Assembly: GCF_014698935.1 (NCBI RefSeq)
Contig: NZ_JACVMN010000001.1
Location: 1,550,001 to 1,614,000, forward strand
Direction: 5' to 3'
DNA: 64,000 nt
Source of the DNA: Flagellimonas sp. S3867
GTDB taxonomy: Bacteria; Bacteroidota; Bacteroidia; Flavobacteriales; Flavobacteriaceae
Positions within the stretch are counted from its first letter, which is position 1, and each line of letters starts with the position of its first letter. The notes under the pieces were generated by a model that ran no database searches, was not told the origin of the DNA, and was given only the letters and a program-made list of their open reading frames with translations. The translations under genes were made by a program, and so were the position numbers. Below, piece after piece: positions 26,023 through 33,822 of the stretch.

Positions 26023-26985
26023 ATGAAAACAGCCTTCTCCTCGTTTTTACTTCTAGTTCCTATGCTTTTATTGGCACAATATGATTTCGATGCCTCTTCT
26101 GAACATCCTTTTGGACTTCCCAATCCCAAAGCTCCTAAAGAGTTAATGGATTATGCTCCGATGATAGGAGAGTGCAATTGCAAATCGTATAGTCGAAAAG
26201 CGGACCAAACATGGGCAGAACCTGTGGATATGGTTTGGCGATTTAAATATATTATGAATGGGATGGGAATCCAAGATGAAACGCTAAAAGATGATCAAAC
26301 CCATTCAGGCAGTATTCGCCAATTTAGCCAGGACAGTACACGCTGGTATGTACATTATTATACAAACAGAGCGGTTTCGACCACCCTACGCACCTGGGAG
26401 GGAAATAAGGATGAAGAAGGTAAAATTGTGCTTTATCGCGAACAAAAAGCACCGAATGGCACTGACGGATTTTATCGATTGTCTTTTTATGATATTGATG
26501 AGAAAGGATTTAAATGGGTTGGTGAATGGGTAGATAAAACAGAATCGGTAGTATTTCCAACTTGGAAAATTGATTGCTCAAATGGCAAAATTTCGCAATC
26601 CAATCCAGAAGAAAAGAATAAAATAATCGCTGCATCTAGAAGTTTTTCAAATGCCTATATAGCGCAAGATTTTGATGAAATGGCCAATATCTATACACAT
26701 GACGCCAAGCTCATTCCTTTAGGAGTGCCTATTGTGGAAGGGCGCGAAGCCATCAAAGAACGTTGGAAAATGGGAAAAGAAACCAAAATACTTTCCCATG
26801 GCATGGATGCTTCTGAAATAACCATCATAGGCAATTATGCGTACGATTATGGATATTACCATGGCACCAGTCAAAAGGGAAAGGAACCACTTGCCCAATG
26901 GAAAGGCAAATATGTAGTTGTTTGGAAAAAAGAAGCAGGTGCTTGGAAAATGTATATTGATATCTGGAATAGATTGAGGGATTAG
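26023..26985 (+). CDS. Secreted DUF1579-like protein with C-terminal SnoaL/DUF4440-like domain
   Basis: From the ATG at 26023 there is a clean Sec signal (MKTAFSSFLLLVPMLLLAQ) and a 320-residue product; earlier starts would bury it. The first 180 residues look like a lipocalin-like DUF1579 domain (MIGECNCKSYSR, WRFKYIMNGMGIQDE, GKIVLYREQKA). The last 130 residues are a cystatin-like SnoaL/DUF4440 domain (AYIAQDFDEMANIYTHDAKL, REAIKERWKMG, KYVVVWKKEAGAWKMYIDIW). Such domains bind small hydrophobic molecules or act as isomerases, but no catalytic residues can be assigned here. Its end overlaps the convergent HxlR gene by four bases. Confidence 0.72.
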   Translation: MKTAFSSFLLLVPMLLLAQYDFDASSEHPFGLPNPKAPKELMDYAPMIGECNCKSYSRKADQTWAEPVDMVWRFKYIMNGMGIQDETLKDDQTHSGSIRQFSQDSTRWYVHYYTNRAVSTTLRTWEGNKDEEGKIVLYREQKAPNGTDGFYRLSFYDIDEKGFKWVGEWVDKTESVVFPTWKIDCSNGKISQSNPEEKNKIIAASRSFSNAYIAQDFDEMANIYTHDAKLIPLGVPIVEGREAIKERWKMGKETKILSHGMDASEITIIGNYAYDYGYYHGTSQKGKEPLAQWKGKYVVVWKKEAGAWKMYIDIWNRLRD

Positions 26986-27404
26986 ATCAGCCCATATTTT
27001 TCCCTATTTGCTATTACTTTTGGACTGTTCATCTGCATCCATTCGGTCAATTCCAATAGTCGTTCAACGTATGATTGACCAAAATCCGTTAAGCTATACT
27101 CCACCCGAATTGGAACTTCTGCAAAAACTTCACGTGAAATATACCCATCTGCTTCCAAGACTTTTAGTCGTTGACTAAGTACTTTGCTTGAAATGCCATA
27201 GACAAACTTCTTCAATTTATTGAAACGTAACACAGGAAAGTACCCCAGCCACAAAATAATAAGTGTACTCCACTGATCAGAAGCTACAGACATCACATCT
27301 CGAACAGGACAAAGTTCGGGTGGGTTTTTATAGTCGATGTGCCCAAACATTTTTTGCAACTTTTTTGCCATTCTAACTTGCTGATTTTCAGTAATAGTTT
27401 CCAT
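26982..27404 (-). CDS. HxlR-family winged-helix transcriptional regulator
   Basis: This 140-residue protein has the HxlR winged helix: CPVRDVMSVASDQWSTLIIL (about 32-51), FNKLKKFVYGISSKVLSQRL (recognition helix) and the wing VEYSLTDFGQS. The Cys in CPVRDV is at the position used for redox or electrophile sensing in YodB/HypR-type members; a sensing role here is inference. It is divergent from an alpha/beta hydrolase whose upstream region holds an inverted repeat (27484-27498), the likely operator. The hydrolase is therefore the probable target. Confidence 0.9.
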   Translation of the reverse strand: METITENQQVRMAKKLQKMFGHIDYKNPPELCPVRDVMSVASDQWSTLIILWLGYFPVLRFNKLKKFVYGISSKVLSQRLKVLEADGYISREVFAEVPIRVEYSLTDFGQSYVERLLELTEWMQMNSPKVIANREKYGLI

Positions 27405-27457
27405 TTTTATACTTGGTTTTGGCGAAGTGACTTCTTTTTTCTTCTAAAATGAATGTG

Positions 27458-27465
27458 TAATTTTG
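27458..27465 (+). promoter_or_regulatory. Candidate -7 box for the alpha/beta hydrolase gene
   Basis: TAATTTTG matches TAnnTTTG and would start transcription about 30 nt before the ATG at 27502. No good -33 TTG is present, which fits a weak or regulated promoter. Confidence 0.35.
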
Positions 27466-27483
27466 GTTTCTAATAAAGAGTAA

Positions 27484-27498
27484 GTTACAAAAAGTAAC
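27484..27498 (+). promoter_or_regulatory. Inverted repeat, likely HxlR-type operator
   Basis: GTTAC (27484-27488) and GTAAC (27494-27498) form a perfect inverted repeat around AAAAA. It ends three bases before the hydrolase start codon and lies downstream of the -7 box, where a bound regulator would block transcription. The GTTAC/GTAAC half sites and short AT spacer resemble sites of HxlR-type regulators. The binding itself is inference. Confidence 0.45.
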
Positions 27499-27501
27499 CA
27501 T

Positions 27502-28341
27502 ATGAAAAAACTACTCACCAAAATACTTCCTCTCGCCTACGGGCAATATTTTAATGTTTACTCACTTATTTCTTCAAAAAAAGCTGCCCATAAGGCTTTT
27601 AACTTATTTTGTACGGTACGGCGGGGCAAAGTGCAACCACTACAGGTTGATTATCTAGAGCAAGGAAAAAATGAGCTGGAGCATGTAGCTAACCATCAAC
27701 TGCAATCCTATCATTGGCCTGGTAAAAAAGAAACTGTGCTCCTAGTTCATGGTTGGGAAAGCAATACCTTTCGTTGGAGAAACCTGATTAAGAAACTTCA
27801 AGAGGCCGACTTCAACATTATAGCTTTTGACGCTCCCTCCCACGGACATTCATCTGGCAAACTCTTATACGTGCCACTTTATGAGGAAGCATTGCACCAT
27901 ATGGTGAAAAAGTATGATCCAAAGTACCTCGTAGGACATTCGGTTGGGGGAATGACATTGCTATATAACGAGTACAAAAATCCAAACCCAAATGTGGATA
28001 AAATGGTAATCATTGGAGCTCCTTCGGAATTTCATGAGCTAATGAGTCACTATCAAGACCTTCTGAGATTCAGTAATCGGTTTATGGGCATTCTTGACGA
28101 TTATATCTTAAATAGGTTTGGGTTCAAAATCCATGAGTTCTCTACCTCTAAATTTTCGCAATCCAATACCAAAAAAGGATTGCTGTTTCATGACCGATTT
28201 GATGCAGTTGCAACCTATCACGCCTCGGAACAAGTACATGCTAATTGGAAAGACAGCACATTGGTAACTACCGAAGGTCTTGGGCATTCCATGCACCAAG
28301 AGCAAGTGAACGGTCAGATTATTGAATTTTTGGAAGGATAA
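27502..28341 (+). CDS. Alpha/beta hydrolase
   Basis: This 279-residue protein has the alpha/beta-hydrolase fold: LLVHGWES (oxyanion loop, about 80-87), the nucleophile elbow GHSVGGM with Ser147, and the catalytic His262 in GLGHSMHQ. The acid is probably Asp in SFHDRFDAVATY-like sequence near residue 230 (HDRFDAV). No signal peptide is apparent. It is divergent from the HxlR regulator, which suggests induction by a reactive or xenobiotic ester. The true substrate is unknown. Confidence 0.88.
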   Translation: MKKLLTKILPLAYGQYFNVYSLISSKKAAHKAFNLFCTVRRGKVQPLQVDYLEQGKNELEHVANHQLQSYHWPGKKETVLLVHGWESNTFRWRNLIKKLQEADFNIIAFDAPSHGHSSGKLLYVPLYEEALHHMVKKYDPKYLVGHSVGGMTLLYNEYKNPNPNVDKMVIIGAPSEFHELMSHYQDLLRFSNRFMGILDDYILNRFGFKIHEFSTSKFSQSNTKKGLLFHDRFDAVATYHASEQVHANWKDSTLVTTEGLGHSMHQEQVNGQIIEFLEG

Positions 28342-28360
28342 AACCTATCTTTAATTATAA

Positions 28361-28391
28361 AAAATCCCAAATACAAAGTATTTGGGATTTT
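28361..28391. terminator. Bidirectional terminator between convergent genes
   Basis: AAAATCCCAAATAC (28361-28374) pairs perfectly with GTATTTGGGATTTT (28378-28391) around a 3-nt loop. A- and T-tracts on both sides allow it to end the hydrolase gene (plus strand) and the Gfo/Idh/MocA operon (minus strand). Confidence 0.85.
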
Positions 28392-28416
28392 CAAATTATC
28401 CTTTAAAAGGGGGGAG

Positions 28417-29859
28417 CTAGAATTTTCTATATTCCCCTTCCAAGTATTGATTGGCTTCTTCTTCTGCGAATTTTGCATTCTCACTGTCCCAATGCAGGGT
28501 TTGATTGGGAAAACGTCCGGCAATAACTCCCAACAAAATGGTTTCGGTCAAACGTGCGGCATATTCAAAAGGAGCCGTACACTTGTCCTTGCCGAGACAG
28601 GCATCAATAAATTGGTGATAGTGCTTGGGCCCTTCACTACCATAGTTTCTAATGGGCTCTCCTAAATTGTGCTTGGCAATATCTTTGGAAATGTCCACGT
28701 ATTTACCACGTACAATTTTTTTAGGTAACTGCATAAAATGAGGTAAGAGCAAGCGTCCCTTTGTCCCGATGAACATGGCACCCTGTTCCGGTAGTTGGCC
28801 CTCTCCGGCAACGCCAGCATCCAAGGAATTGTTGTTTTTTACAGTTTGTTTCTTTTTGCCTGCGGCCTTGGCTCCAGGTAGCACCAAATCTTCATGCGCA
28901 GGAGGCATTCCCGGGCCATCATACCAAATCCACTTTAATGATTTACCCGTGTATTCCGTTCCGGGAAATTCGTATGTAACCGTGTTGTTTTCGGGATACC
29001 CAAAACCGTTCGGTTCACGGCATTCATTTATAATGGTCCTTGGGACATCTAGGTTCAATGCATTGTAAGGCGTGTCAAAAATATGAACGCCCATATCGCC
29101 CAAAGTACCACATCCATAATCCATCAGCTTTCTCCAATTCCCCGGATGGTAGTATCCTTCTTTGTAAGGGCGCTTTGCCGAAGTACCCAACCAAAGGTTC
29201 CAGTCCAACTGTGCAGGTACAGGATCTTCCCCTTCCGGTTCAGCACCATTGTATCCCCAAGATTTTGGACTCCATGCGTGTACGGTGTGCACTTTTCCAA
29301 TAATACCGTCCTGTATCAGCAAAGTTGCCAATTTATAATCGTAGAATGAGTGCACCTGTATTCCCATTTGGGTGACCAGGCCTTTGTCTTGAGCCATTTT
29401 CTTCATGGCCCTGGATTCAGATACATAATGGGTCAATGGTTTTTGACAGTACACATGCTTGTCCTTTTGCATGGCCAGCAATGAAGCAGGCGCATGGGTA
29501 TGATCTGGTGTGGATACGATAACCGCATCAATTTCATCAGCCATCTCATCCAACATCACACGGTAGTCAAAAAATACTCGTGCCTTTGGGTGTTTCTTTC
29601 GTGCCGTAGATAAATTGATTGCATCAACATCACAAAGTGCAATCACATCAACTTGAGGGTGGGATGAAATATCATTAAGGTCTGCAGCTCCCATATTGGC
29701 TACTCCAATATGAGCTGTTCTGATCCTACCATCCGGCTTTATTGCTTTTAACTTTTCATTGGCACTAAGAACGGAAGGTACAGCCAACAAACCGAGGGCT
29801 CCCACACCACTTTTTTTTAAAAAATCCCTCCTATCTTGATTTGACTTCTTCTTACTCAT
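28417..29859 (-). CDS. Tat-exported Gfo/Idh/MocA-family oxidoreductase
   Basis: This 480-residue protein starts with a twin-arginine signal (QDRRDFLKKSGVGALGLLAV, about 8-27), so it is folded with its cofactor before export to the periplasm. The N-terminal Rossmann domain has HIGVANMGAADL and ALCDVD; the active-site region has VIVSTPDHTHAPASLLAM and VYCQKPLTHYVSESRAM (EKP-like motif changed to QKP). The C-terminal domain is typical of the large secreted branch. It is the last gene of an operon with two DUF1080 proteins, which suggests NAD(P)-dependent oxidation of a sugar or glycoside at C3. The exact substrate is unknown. Confidence 0.9.
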   Translation of the reverse strand: MSKKKSNQDRRDFLKKSGVGALGLLAVPSVLSANEKLKAIKPDGRIRTAHIGVANMGAADLNDISSHPQVDVIALCDVDAINLSTARKKHPKARVFFDYRVMLDEMADEIDAVIVSTPDHTHAPASLLAMQKDKHVYCQKPLTHYVSESRAMKKMAQDKGLVTQMGIQVHSFYDYKLATLLIQDGIIGKVHTVHAWSPKSWGYNGAEPEGEDPVPAQLDWNLWLGTSAKRPYKEGYYHPGNWRKLMDYGCGTLGDMGVHIFDTPYNALNLDVPRTIINECREPNGFGYPENNTVTYEFPGTEYTGKSLKWIWYDGPGMPPAHEDLVLPGAKAAGKKKQTVKNNNSLDAGVAGEGQLPEQGAMFIGTKGRLLLPHFMQLPKKIVRGKYVDISKDIAKHNLGEPIRNYGSEGPKHYHQFIDACLGKDKCTAPFEYAARLTETILLGVIAGRFPNQTLHWDSENAKFAEEEANQYLEGEYRKF

Positions 29860-29875
29860 ATTTTCATGTTATAAA

Positions 29876-30553
29876 TTATTCTTTCGATGATAAATCTTTA
29901 ATTTGAATGTTTCTAAAGCGAACCACATCACCATGTCCTAAAAATCCGATATGCCCCTTAGTTCTTTGCAACCCTGGATGTTCATTTTTGTCCATGGCAC
30001 CATTTTTTGATGCTTCTTGGAAATCCCCATCAACAATCGTATTCCCATTGAGTACGATTTTGATTTTAGAGCCTTTGACCGTGACCACTTGCGCGTTCCA
30101 TTGTCCAACAGGTTTTAGAAAACCACGTTTGGCCGGAATGACCCCATATACTGAGCCATGGTATTGGTATGGTTTTAATTTTGAATATTTTTCGGCTGTA
30201 TTGTCCAGTATCTGCAATTCTTTGCCAACATAGGCCACATCACCTTCTAAAGGGGCATGTATGCCCAATCCATTGTTTGCACCGGGGGTCAACTGAAATT
30301 CAAACTTAAAAACAAAGTCGCTATATTCCTTTTCAGTAAATAGATTGCCTCCACTTCCACCTCCATTGGGGTCAACAACAATGTTTCCGTTTATGGCGCG
30401 ATATGATTTTTTGTTTCCTATCCAGCCATCCAGATTTTCGCCATTAAAAAGTTTAACAAATCCTTCGTCAGCGACTTGCTTCTGTCCAAAACATTCGGAA
30501 ACAAAAGCTGTAAAACAGAAAAGAACTACTAACAGGATGGCATTTCTTATCAC
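29876..30553 (-). CDS. DUF1080 (3-keto-disaccharide hydrolase-like) secreted protein
   Basis: This 225-residue protein has a Sec signal (LLVVLFCFTAFVSECFG) and a single DUF1080 jelly-roll domain: FVKLFNGENLDGWIG (about 33-47), FVFKFEFQLTPGANNGLGIH, KELQILDN, and GHIGFLGHGDVVRFRNIQIK at the C-terminus. Members of the family cleave 3-keto-glycosides. It is four bases from the upstream DUF1080 gene and 16 nt from the Gfo/Idh/MocA gene, so the three are one operon. The paralogue next door is only distantly similar. Confidence 0.88.
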   Translation of the reverse strand: MIRNAILLVVLFCFTAFVSECFGQKQVADEGFVKLFNGENLDGWIGNKKSYRAINGNIVVDPNGGGSGGNLFTEKEYSDFVFKFEFQLTPGANNGLGIHAPLEGDVAYVGKELQILDNTAEKYSKLKPYQYHGSVYGVIPAKRGFLKPVGQWNAQVVTVKGSKIKIVLNGNTIVDGDFQEASKNGAMDKNEHPGLQRTKGHIGFLGHGDVVRFRNIQIKDLSSKE

Positions 30554-30557
30554 AGGT

Positions 30558-31349
30558 TTATAGTTTTCTAATTTTTATATTTTTAAACCAAATAGGACTT
30601 GCATGATCTTGCAATGCTATGAAGCCGGTTTTGAATTTTCCATAATCCGGGCTGTTTTTCCATTTATCCGAATTTTTCTTTTCGTGCCAAGCTTCATCCC
30701 AAGGTACAAAAGATAACACCATTTCGCCGTTAAGCCAGTGTTCCACTCTTTCAGAGGTAAAAACAATTTTGGAAGAATTCCATTCGCCTACAGGATGTAA
30801 GGTCTTTTTTGATGCATCTGCCGCATGCATGGCATAATCCGAACCCGTTTGCTGAAGGGGTTTCAACTCCTCAGGTTTATCAGTGTAGCCAAGGCTTGTA
30901 TTATACGCTGTTAAATCGTGGATTCTAGCATAGTTCTCGTCATCAATAAGCTGATATTCGGGTGAAACTACTGGCGGACCGTCATAACCTTCTTTAACAT
31001 GATAAAAAATACCGCTATTACCACCTTCAGGCAGTTTCCATTCTAAATACAGCTCAAAATTATCAAACTCTTCTGCGCCATAAATAATATCCTTACCTCC
31101 TTTATAATCCTGTTCAAGTCCTAGTTCCGTGTCAAACGTCAGGGTGCTATCCTTTATAATCCAACCGGGTGGCAGAGATTCACCATTATAGGCTCTCCAT
31201 CCTTCGGTACTTGACCCATCAAAAAGATAAATCCACTCATTAGCCTGCGGTTTTGTTTCTTCAATATTCACTTTTTCGGCATCGATCTTTTGTGCTATTT
31301 TGCACGAACCGATAATTACCAACGAGATCAGAATCGCAATTTTCCTCAT
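30558..31349 (-). CDS. DUF1080 (3-keto-disaccharide hydrolase-like) lipoprotein
   Basis: This 263-residue protein has a lipoprotein signal (LVIIGSC, Cys16). The DUF1080 domain fills the rest: WIYLFDGSSTEGWRAYNG, DNFELYLEWKLPEGGNSGIF, PEYQLIDDENY, HPVGEWNSSKIVF, and GFIALQDHASPIWFKNIKIR. It is the first gene of the three-gene leftward operon. With the exported oxidoreductase it could form a two-step surface/periplasmic route: oxidation at C3, then elimination of the aglycone. This pathway is known for related proteins; its use here is inferred. Confidence 0.9.
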   Translation of the reverse strand: MRKIAILISLVIIGSCKIAQKIDAEKVNIEETKPQANEWIYLFDGSSTEGWRAYNGESLPPGWIIKDSTLTFDTELGLEQDYKGGKDIIYGAEEFDNFELYLEWKLPEGGNSGIFYHVKEGYDGPPVVSPEYQLIDDENYARIHDLTAYNTSLGYTDKPEELKPLQQTGSDYAMHAADASKKTLHPVGEWNSSKIVFTSERVEHWLNGEMVLSFVPWDEAWHEKKNSDKWKNSPDYGKFKTGFIALQDHASPIWFKNIKIRKL

Positions 31350-31541
31350 AATACCTGTTATTCAATTATTTATGATGACAGCTACTAAAGATAATTACAT
31401 TTGTTTTTTGGTGGAACTTTTTTATACCATCAACACAACACAAACCACGAATGTTATTTTATAAGGAATTATCTGTAGGTTAGGCAAAAATCAGCTGCCA
31501 ATATTTGTTATGTTGATGATCACAGATTACTTTTATTTATT

Positions 31542-31964
31542 ATGCAGAACATTACTCCTTTCCACATAGCCATTCCCGTTCATAATTTAGATGAATGTCG
31601 AGCTTTTTATAACGATATTTTGGGTTGTCAAGAAGGTCGAAGCAGCGATCATTGGGTCGATTTTAATCTTTTTGGACACCAATTGGTCATTCATTATAAA
31701 CCGAAGTCGGAGGAAGCACTTCATACCAACCCGGTGGACGGCAAAAATGTTCCGGTTCCGCATTATGGCGTAGTGTTGCCCTGGGAAACTTTCCAATCTT
31801 TTTCCGAAAATCTGAAGGCAAAGGAAATTGAATTTATCATTGAACCTTATATCCGGTTCGAAGGTGAAGTTGGTGAACAAGCCACAATGTTTTTCTTAGA
31901 CCCAGCCGGAAATGCCCTAGAATTCAAGGCTTTTAGAGATATTGGACAACTTTTTGCGAAATAG
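31542..31964 (+). CDS. VOC-superfamily (glyoxalase/dioxygenase-like) protein
   Basis: This 140-residue protein has two beta-alpha-beta-beta-beta units of the VOC fold. Probable metal ligands are His in [18 protein letters not shown] (about 5-22), His in HYGVVLPW, and Glu in NALEFKAF near the C-terminus. Sequence such as [20 protein letters not shown] is common in VOC dioxygenase-like proteins of unknown substrate. It is transcribed away from the DUF1080 operon and converges with the DUF2306 gene two bases away. Confidence 0.85.
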   Translation: MQNITPFHIAIPVHNLDECRAFYNDILGCQEGRSSDHWVDFNLFGHQLVIHYKPKSEEALHTNPVDGKNVPVPHYGVVLPWETFQSFSENLKAKEIEFIIEPYIRFEGEVGEQATMFFLDPAGNALEFKAFRDIGQLFAK

Positions 31965-31966
31965 GA

Positions 31967-32584
31967 TTATGCCAAGGTCAACCCCTTTTTTCTAACCCAG
32001 AAATAGGCAAAAATGATGTTAGGCACCCAGCATAACCATGCTACTATTTTGTATGCTATTAAAAACTCCCCAAAAGCAATGGTCAACAAGGGCAACCAAA
32101 TTCTTAAGGTTACTGCGGCAAAACAAGCTGCATAACTATAAATCATCATGCCTTGGTGCAATTGCAAATCTTTAGAGCGAATAGCCTTGTATGCCTTTAA
32201 GGTGGTGTATAACCAAACTATGCCCAAACCTATAAATCCCATAGCTGATACTATTCCGCCTGTAGCAAAAAAACCAATATATATTGAAGATATGCCGCTT
32301 ATCAGCACGGCTAAAACGTAGATTTTGCCCAAGTTTCTATGCAGTTTAAGGTTTTTGGCCCTTATTTTTTTACTGAATTGAGACCAACCGGTCAGCAATG
32401 CCAGGCCTCCAAAAGAAATGTGACTATAAAAAGCGACATTCCAGACCTGACTGGCCAACAATTCGGCTGTTTTGCCCTGCAACAGTCCCGAATTCTCTGC
32501 AGCAAAAACATACATTAGCGGGTATAATCCAACCATAATTGCCAAAAAAGCAAACACAAACCACGCAATTTTATTTCTAATCAT
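31967..32584 (-). CDS. DUF2306 membrane protein
   Basis: This 205-residue protein has about six membrane helices. The pattern HISFGGLALLTGWSQF (about 54-70), LHRNLGKIYVLAVLISGISS and LQLHQGMMIYSYAACFAAVTLR matches DUF2306 integral membrane proteins, which keep His residues in helices 2, 3 and 5. No function is established. It has no close partner in the window. Confidence 0.82.
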   Translation of the reverse strand: MIRNKIAWFVFAFLAIMVGLYPLMYVFAAENSGLLQGKTAELLASQVWNVAFYSHISFGGLALLTGWSQFSKKIRAKNLKLHRNLGKIYVLAVLISGISSIYIGFFATGGIVSAMGFIGLGIVWLYTTLKAYKAIRSKDLQLHQGMMIYSYAACFAAVTLRIWLPLLTIAFGEFLIAYKIVAWLCWVPNIIFAYFWVRKKGLTLA

Positions 32585-32707
32585 GTCAATACTTCATATG
32601 ATTCAAGACCAAGTTATCGAATAATTGGTGTAAAAAACAAGATTTAAAAAACGAAATCGTTATAAAATCAGTCGAACAGGCAATATCGCCACCAAATCTA
32701 CTTTGTG

Positions 32708-32863
32708 ATGAAAACTGTTCTTTTATCTGTTATGGTCATCTTTTCTTCATTGGTATTTTCAAGCTGCACCAACGATGAGGGAGAAAATGATCTCGATTTT
32801 ATCGCTCCAAATGAGGAGGAAGAAAGCGTTGTATTGGCAAGTGAAAATGGAACCAAAGACTAG
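32708..32863 (+). CDS. Small acidic lipoprotein, 51 residues
   Basis: This gene is below usual ORF cut-offs. From ATG 32708 to TAG 32861-32863 it codes for a lipoprotein signal (VMVIFSSLVFSSC, Cys20) followed by about 30 acidic, poorly structured residues (TNDEGENDLDF, NEEEES). The clear signal and lipobox support a real gene. Its stop codon is immediately next to the stop codon of folD on the other strand. Function unknown; it may be a surface-exposed or decoy lipopeptide, but nothing shows this. Confidence 0.6.
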   Translation: MKTVLLSVMVIFSSLVFSSCTNDEGENDLDFIAPNEEEESVVLASENGTKD

Positions 32864-33748
32864 TTACGCTTTGTTTTCATGTCTTTCCCTAGCCAAAAGT
32901 GTGTTCTTTAATAGCATGGCTATGGTCATGGGGCCTACGCCTCCGGGTACTGGAGTTATATAGGATGCTTTTTTGCTCACATTTTCAAAATCGACATCTC
33001 CGGTGATATAGTATCCTCTTTCACGGGTCTCATCGGGCACACGTGTGATTCCAACATCGATAACAACCACATTATCCTTAACCATATCGGCTTTTAGAAA
33101 ATTAGGGACTCCAAGTGCAGAAACAATGATGTCTGCTTGAAGGGTCAATTCTTTGATATCTCTGGTTCTGCTATGCGTCAAAGTTACGGTTGAGTTGGCG
33201 GCTTTGCCTTTTTGGCTCATTAAAATGCTTATGGGTCTACCTACTATGTGACTTCTTCCTATAACTACAGTGTGCTTACCTTCGGTGTCTACATCATATC
33301 TGCGCAACAACTCCATTATACCAAATGGTGTAGCGGGGATAAAAGACTTCATATCCAACGCCATTTTGCCAAAATTAGTAGGGTGAAACCCATCTACATC
33401 TTTATCGGGGTCCACGGCCATCAACACTTTTTGTTCGTCAATATGTTTGGGCAATGGGAGTTGCACAATATAACCATCAATATCAGGATTGGCATTTAGC
33501 GCAGCTACTTGTTTTAATAACTTGTCTTCAGTAGTTTCTTCGGGCAAATGAATCAAGGTTGATTCAAAACCAATTTTCTTACATGAGCGCACCTTGCTCC
33601 CCACATAGGTAAGGCTGGCACCATCATTACCCACCAATACGGCAGCCAAATGAGGGACTTTTTCTCCTCTTTCTTTCATTTGGGCCACCTCAACGGCAAT
33701 TTCATCTTTAATTTGGTTTGATATTTTTTTCCCGTCGAGAATCTCCAT
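32864..33748 (-). CDS. folD: Bifunctional methylenetetrahydrofolate dehydrogenase/methenyltetrahydrofolate cyclohydrolase
   Basis: This 294-residue protein interconverts 5,10-methylene- and 10-formyl-tetrahydrofolate. It has the FolD signatures: YVGSKVRSCKKIGFES (catalytic Lys in SKxxxCxxxG), GYIVQLPLPKH, DKDVDGFHPTN, PATPFGIMELL, VVIGRSHIVGRPISILM (NADP site) and ITPVPGGVGPMTIAML. Length is normal. It lies downstream of ffh on the same strand, 74 nt apart, a common arrangement in Flavobacteriaceae. Confidence 0.97.
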   Translation of the reverse strand: MEILDGKKISNQIKDEIAVEVAQMKERGEKVPHLAAVLVGNDGASLTYVGSKVRSCKKIGFESTLIHLPEETTEDKLLKQVAALNANPDIDGYIVQLPLPKHIDEQKVLMAVDPDKDVDGFHPTNFGKMALDMKSFIPATPFGIMELLRRYDVDTEGKHTVVIGRSHIVGRPISILMSQKGKAANSTVTLTHSRTRDIKELTLQADIIVSALGVPNFLKADMVKDNVVVIDVGITRVPDETRERGYYITGDVDFENVSKKASYITPVPGGVGPMTIAMLLKNTLLARERHENKA

Positions 33749-33822
33749 TTTAATTGGTTGGTTTTTGATTTTAAGTGAAGGGTGAAAAGTTTGGGTTATT
33801 TATTCCTGTCCATTGGACATTA

